Below, piece by piece: positions 22,888-25,935 of a stretch of 25,935 nucleotides of DNA. Location of the stretch: the NCBI GenBank assembly GCA_009694925.1, contig SIBX01000005.1, positions 1 to 25,935 of the forward strand. The letters run 5' to 3'. The notes beneath the pieces are model-generated. The model did no database searches. It saw only the letters and a program-made list of their open reading frames with translations, and had not been told where the DNA came from. The stretch's first letter is position 1. Each line of letters starts with the position of its first letter. This stretch comes from Minisyncoccota bacterium (GTDB taxonomy: Bacteria; Patescibacteriota; Minisyncoccia; UBA6257; 1-14-0-10-40-38). The position numbers and the translations under genes are program-made.

Positions 22888-23496
22888 ATGAACAAAAAAA
22901 CAATACTTATCATTATATTAATTCTGATAGCAGGAGGAATATTCTACTTCAAAAATATCACCGATACATCAAATCAAAATACTGTTAATACTGAAAATTG
23001 GAAAGATTATGCAAGTCCAATGTATGGAAGTCTAATTAAAGTCCCTCAAAGCTGGAAAATTACTTTCTCTAGTAGAGATCGCAATAAATATGAAACCTAT
23101 GAACTGATGCAGGGTTATGGAGAAGGTCCTAACCTCGGAGAATATATAAGTTTTGGATCTACTATGGATTCCGGAATATATTCATCCATTGATGAATATT
23201 GGAATAAAGAATATTCTGCAAATCCGCAAGCAATCCCCAAGGTTTTTGAAAATTTTAAAACCGGTAATTATACGATTAGGATCTACCAAAGAAATGATTT
23301 TACAATAGGTGGCTCATCTAATGAAAACACTTACGTTCCAATAGTTAATGCGGTCGTTTTAAATTATCAAGACAATAAAGTTCGCAGCTTTTTATTTGAT
23401 ATTAGAAAGGAGGTCAACTCAGATTTTCATATAGACACGCCAACCATGAATTTTATTAAAGCAATTCTGGGTACTTTTAAATTTAAAAATAAATAG
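22888..23496 (+). CDS. Anchored hypothetical protein
   Basis: A 202-residue protein with an N-terminal hydrophobic helix (about residues 4-22, no lipobox cysteine) followed by a beta-rich outside domain (YGSLIKVPQSWKITFSS, YTIRIYQRNDFTI, VNAVVLNYQDNKVRSFLFDI, MNFIKAILGTFKF). The layout, with a strand pattern around KVPQSWK and an ending FIKAILGTFKF, resembles the PsbP-like folds seen in many small secreted bacterial proteins, but I cannot assign it firmly. Its stop codon touches the rpiB start with no gap, so the two are coupled in translation although their functions seem unrelated. Confidence 0.75.
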   Translation: MNKKTILIIILILIAGGIFYFKNITDTSNQNTVNTENWKDYASPMYGSLIKVPQSWKITFSSRDRNKYETYELMQGYGEGPNLGEYISFGSTMDSGIYSSIDEYWNKEYSANPQAIPKVFENFKTGNYTIRIYQRNDFTIGGSSNENTYVPIVNAVVLNYQDNKVRSFLFDIRKEVNSDFHIDTPTMNFIKAILGTFKFKNK

Positions 23497-23949
23497 ATGA
23501 AAATCTATCTAGCAGCAGATCATGCAGGCTTTGAATTTAAGAGCATCATAAAAAAACATCTTTCAGAGAGCGGTTTTGAGGTTGAAGATTTTGGAACTAA
23601 TTATTTTGAGCCAAACGACGACTATCCAGACTTTATTAAACTAGTTGCAGAAGCTATTTCTAAAAAATGGGAAAATAACGATTCTCCAGATTGTTTAGGA
23701 ATAATCTTAGGCGGTTCAGGACAAGGAGAGGCAATGGTTGCAAATAGATTTAAGAATGTTCGTGCCACAGTTTATTACAGCGGCCCATTAGAAATTATTA
23801 AGCTTTCTAAGGAGCACAACAATGCCAATATTCTTTCAATTGGAGCCAGATTTTTATCTGAAAAAGAAATGTTAGGAGCTATAGACACTTGGCTTGCCAC
23901 AAAGTTTTCTGGAGAAGACCGCCACATAAGAAGAATTGCTAAATTCTAA
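23497..23949 (+). CDS. rpiB: Ribose-5-phosphate isomerase B-type (RpiB/LacAB family)
   Basis: This enzyme interconverts ribose 5-phosphate and ribulose 5-phosphate in the non-oxidative pentose phosphate route. The 150-residue protein has AADHAGFEFK at the N-terminus, the DYPDF motif and the anion-hole loop LGGSGQGEAMVANR. The usual catalytic cysteine of the enteric form (in GxGxG context) is absent; instead Glu78 in GGSGQGE matches the actinobacterial type, where this glutamate is the base. The late His-Arg pair RHIRRIA is also present. It is followed ten bases on by rpe, whose substrate is the product of this reaction. Confidence 0.92.
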   Translation: MKIYLAADHAGFEFKSIIKKHLSESGFEVEDFGTNYFEPNDDYPDFIKLVAEAISKKWENNDSPDCLGIILGGSGQGEAMVANRFKNVRATVYYSGPLEIIKLSKEHNNANILSIGARFLSEKEMLGAIDTWLATKFSGEDRHIRRIAKF

Positions 23950-23959
23950 TATTTAAATA

Positions 23960-24625
23960 ATGAATGATTTAATTATACCCTCAATAAACTGTACAACCTT
24001 CGAAGAGGCCAAGGAGAAAATCTTTAAGTGCCGAGATTTCTTGCCGGGCAATGGCTGGGTTCACATAGATGTCTCTGATGGATCCTTTTCTCCGGCTTTT
24101 ATTTGGGGCAATGCCGAAGAATTTAGAACTCTTATAGATGAAAATGTTTGGATGAGAAAAATTAATTTTGAGGTTCATTTAATGATCCAAAATCCAGAAA
24201 AAGTTTTTTTAGAATGGATATCTGCGGGCGTTTCTAGAATTATAGCTCACCACGAGACTATAATTGATTCAGAGTTTTTAATAAAAAAATGTGCAGAGAA
24301 CGACGTCGACTTAATGATTTCTATTAAGCCAGAAACCAACGTTTCTGAATTTAAAAAATATTCTCATAAAGTAGATAAATTTCAAATTCTCGCAGTCAGC
24401 CCTGGCTGGGCAGGCCAGCTTTTTAAAATAGAATCCTTGGAAAAAATTAAAGAATTAAGAAAGATGTTCCCAGATTGTTTTATTGAAGTTGATGGAGGAA
24501 TTAACCTAGAAACAATTCGTTACGCAAAATCTTCTGGATCCAATGCGTATGTTGTGGCTCATTTCTTATGGGAATTAAATCCTCCAGAAATCGGCTACGT
24601 CGAACTTCAGAACGCATTAAGATAA
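23960..24625 (+). CDS. rpe: Ribulose-phosphate 3-epimerase
   Basis: The enzyme interconverts ribulose 5-phosphate and xylulose 5-phosphate. The 221-residue TIM barrel has the metal and catalytic residues of the family: His35 and Asp37 in WVHIDVSDG, the second histidine in FEVHLMI, and the aspartate in FIEVDGGIN; the phosphate loop VSPGWAGQLF is also present. The usual DVMDG reads DVSDG and PGFGGQ reads PGWAGQ, mild changes that leave the ligands intact. With rpiB just upstream it forms a pentose phosphate pair that can link to the gap gene product through transketolase and transaldolase, which are not in the window. Confidence 0.9.
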   Translation: MNDLIIPSINCTTFEEAKEKIFKCRDFLPGNGWVHIDVSDGSFSPAFIWGNAEEFRTLIDENVWMRKINFEVHLMIQNPEKVFLEWISAGVSRIIAHHETIIDSEFLIKKCAENDVDLMISIKPETNVSEFKKYSHKVDKFQILAVSPGWAGQLFKIESLEKIKELRKMFPDCFIEVDGGINLETIRYAKSSGSNAYVVAHFLWELNPPEIGYVELQNALR

Positions 24626-24662
24626 TTTTGCATTTTAATTTTTAATCTTTACACTTAATACT

Positions 24663-25421
24663 GTGTCAAAATACTACAACGCCAATAAAACCAAAAACCT
24701 CTATGATTCTAAAAGCGATAAACCTTTTAAAATATCTCGCTCAAAAATAGAGTTATTTACCAAATGTCCTCGTTGCTTTTATTTAGATTTAAAACTTGGA
24801 GTTTCCCAACCGCCAGGCTTCCCTTTTTCTTTAAACTCCGCAGTAGATTCTCTTTTAAAACAGGAGTTTGATCTATATAGAGTAAGCGGTAAAAAGCATC
24901 CTCTTATAGAAAAATATAAAATAGACGCCACTCCTATTTCTCACGAAAATCTTGAGCAATGGAGACATACTTTTACCGGCATCCAATATTTAGACGAGAA
25001 AAATAATTTTCTACTCTACGGAGCCATAGACGACCTTTGGCAAAACTCCAGAGGTGAATTTATCGTCGTTGACTACAAAGCTACTTCAAAAAGCGAAGCC
25101 GTGACAGAGCTTAATCAGGACTGGCATGATGGTTATAAAAGGCAGATGGAAATCTATCAATGGCTTCTCCGTCAGAACGGATTAAAAATTTGTTCAACCG
25201 GATATTTTGTGTATTGTAACGGAAAAACTGATAGAGGAATGTTCGACGCCAAATTAGAATTTGATATTAATTTAATTCCATATATAGGGGACGATGCTTG
25301 GATCCCAAAAGTAATTTCCAATATTAAGAAGTGCCTAGACGGTGATCAAATTCCAGATTCTGGTTTAGATTGCGATTATTGTGCCTACGTTAAAGCAGTT
25401 TCTGGGAAACTGGCTAGTTGA
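24663..25421 (+). CDS. PD-(D/E)XK nuclease, Cas4/RecB-like
   Basis: This 252-residue protein starts at GTG (24663) and has the catalytic signature of Cas4/RecB-type nucleases: GAIDDLW (Asp123, Asp124), then IVVDYKAT (Asp137, Lys139) and the following helix QMEIYQWLL, which matches the QxxxY motif. Cysteines flank the core as in iron-sulfur Cas4 and AddB proteins: Cys35 and Cys38 in FTKCPRCFYLDL at the N-terminus, and Cys224, Cys237 and Cys240 (LDCDYCAY) at the C-terminus. It is therefore likely an Fe-S exonuclease or endonuclease. No CRISPR array, cas gene or recombination helicase is near, so it is an orphan with a probable role in DNA repair or processing. Confidence 0.9.
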   Translation: MSKYYNANKTKNLYDSKSDKPFKISRSKIELFTKCPRCFYLDLKLGVSQPPGFPFSLNSAVDSLLKQEFDLYRVSGKKHPLIEKYKIDATPISHENLEQWRHTFTGIQYLDEKNNFLLYGAIDDLWQNSRGEFIVVDYKATSKSEAVTELNQDWHDGYKRQMEIYQWLLRQNGLKICSTGYFVYCNGKTDRGMFDAKLEFDINLIPYIGDDAWIPKVISNIKKCLDGDQIPDSGLDCDYCAYVKAVSGKLAS

Positions 25422-25455
25422 AAAATCAATAAAATAAGGACTTTTCACCAAGAAT

Positions 25456-25485
25456 TTGACAAAATGTAATATATTGTGATATACT
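25456..25485 (+). promoter_or_regulatory. Promoter of the last gene
   Basis: TTGACA (25456-25461), 18 bases, then TATACT (25480-25485). Transcription would start near 25492 and leave a leader of about 100 bases. Confidence 0.75.
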
Positions 25486-25491
25486 CGCAAA

Positions 25492-25593
25492 CAGTACCCG
25501 AACATAGTTTTCCAGATTTTAAGAGGCGATTAGCTTCTTTCTGGAAAACACCCCTGTCCGTGAGTAACGGACAAGAATAAGAAAGGACAAGTC
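25492..25593 (+). promoter_or_regulatory. Structured 5' leader of the last gene
   Basis: Two hairpins fill the leader. The first has a ten-pair stem (25507-25516 with 25540-25549) and, after a four-T bulge, a further seven pairs with one G-U (25521-25527 with 25533-25539). The second is a seven-pair hairpin (25555-25561 with 25567-25573) with loop GAGTA. The ribosome-binding site GAAAGGA (25581-25587) lies just after, eight bases from or so the GTG start. No U-run follows the hairpins, so control, if any, would be on translation or RNA stability. Confidence 0.55.
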
Positions 25594-25935
25594 GTGAGCA
25601 ACGACAAAGCAAGATTGCGGATATACGATCTGAACTCCAAGGTTTTGGAGTTGGTGCGTGAAGGCAAGCGTTCGCCCGAAGGCGTAGCGCGTGTTCTCCA
25701 GACGATTCAGGACGACACCGGGTTCGAGACGACCCTGTTTCCACTAAGCTTGGTGGAAACAGGCAAAGTCGTCTTAGGCAGCAACCTTCTCGGCGACGCC
25801 TCGGTCCAGATGGAATCATGGATCAAGTTCTATCGTGACCGCTACAGCATCAAGCTGAATGATGTCGCGAGCATCGCGATTCCGGAACATCAACAGGGCT
25901 TCGATCGTCTGATCGTGGTCGCGGAAGGACTGACT
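25594..25935 (+). CDS. Unrecognised GC-rich gene, N-terminal 114 residues
   Basis: The frame opens at GTG 25594, preceded by GAAAGGA at 25581, and stays open to the window edge, so the gene is cut. The readable protein begins with a helical segment (LNSKVLELVREGKRSPEGVARVLQTIQDD) and continues with WIKFYRDRYSIKLND and IPEHQQGFDRLIVVAEGLT. I recall similar sequences among hypothetical proteins of Parcubacteria, where a helix of the form VLxLVxxGKRxPExVxxVLQ is common at the N-terminus, but no function is known to me. The codons are clearly richer in G and C than in the genes to the left. A 28-base near-palindrome at 25735-25762 is embedded in the frame. Its own promoter and leader make it a separate unit. 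Confidence 0.75.
   Translation, partial: MSNDKARLRIYDLNSKVLELVREGKRSPEGVARVLQTIQDDTGFETTLFPLSLVETGKVVLGSNLLGDASVQMESWIKFYRDRYSIKLNDVASIAIPEHQQGFDRLIVVAEGLT
25735..25762. repeat. Near-perfect 28-base palindrome inside the last gene
   Basis: CTGTTTCCAC (25735-25744) and GTGGAAACAG (25753-25762) are exact complements, and the centre AAGCTT is itself a palindrome; only 25745/25752 do not pair as DNA and would be U-G in RNA. It is translated in frame (LFPLSLVETG). No T-run follows, so it is not an evident terminator. Confidence 0.65.

Noticed and set aside
25445..25819. Minus-strand frame of 124 codons at the right end
   Set aside because: It is antisense to the promoter, leader and start of the GC-rich gene at 25594; its Arg/Cys/Ser-rich sequence is typical of shadow frames of GC-rich genes.
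1..25935. CRISPR array, rRNA genes or insertion sequence
   Set aside because: No regularly spaced repeats, no rRNA signature sequences and no transposase frame with terminal repeats are visible.

Overview
The window looks like a piece of a compact, AT-rich genome from a Patescibacteria/CPR bacterium, most likely of the Parcubacteria type. The grounds are small intergenic gaps, Lys/Ile/Asn-rich proteins, few good Shine-Dalgarno sites, tRNA genes of which only one of three encodes its CCA end, a short valyl-tRNA synthetase, and several small membrane or hypothetical proteins of the sort usual in that group. TGA, TAA and TAG all end genes here, so no recoding is seen. The lineage is inferred from style and families, not from a marker gene.

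Layout. Bases 2-373 hold the C-terminal end of a probable site-specific recombinase whose frame runs into the 3' end of an antisense tRNA-Leu(UAA) gene, the geometry of an integrated element at a tRNA attachment site. A minus-strand terminator with a pseudoknot-capable RNA follows (418-502). Then come a small thioredoxin-like protein and a CcdA-type membrane protein (560-1573), tRNA-Glu, tsaD, a separately transcribed unrecognised gene (2936-3754), valS, a PrsW-type protease and an Hsp20 chaperone. Bases 7318-7502 form a complete small transcription unit for a structured RNA, placed just upstream of the CCA-adding enzyme gene (cca), which is followed by tRNA-Pro(CGG).

Bases 9129-14693 are mostly envelope: a small membrane protein, an O-antigen-ligase-like protein with TPRs, and convergent to it a flippase and a polyprenyl-phosphate sugar transferase. 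Bases 14820-19152 form a thiol-redox and secretion cluster: DsbA-like protein, a 58-residue SPW-type membrane protein, glutaredoxin, thioredoxin reductase, a lamin-tail surface protein, and an anchored protein with fourteen regularly spaced cysteines that may be a substrate of the redox genes. Bases 19216-25421 hold a coiled-coil membrane protein, a SpoU-type methyltransferase, a DUF192 protein, an MFS transporter, GAPDH, an anchored hypothetical protein, rpiB, rpe and a Cas4/RecB-like PD-(D/E)XK nuclease. The window ends in a GC-rich gene (from 25594) with its own promoter and a structured leader; it is cut by the window edge.

The most interesting unexplained items are the RNA at 7353-7502, the minus-strand pseudoknot/terminator RNA at 418-502, the cysteine-repeat protein at 18109-19152, and the two stand-alone genes (2936 and 25594) with composition unlike their neighbours.
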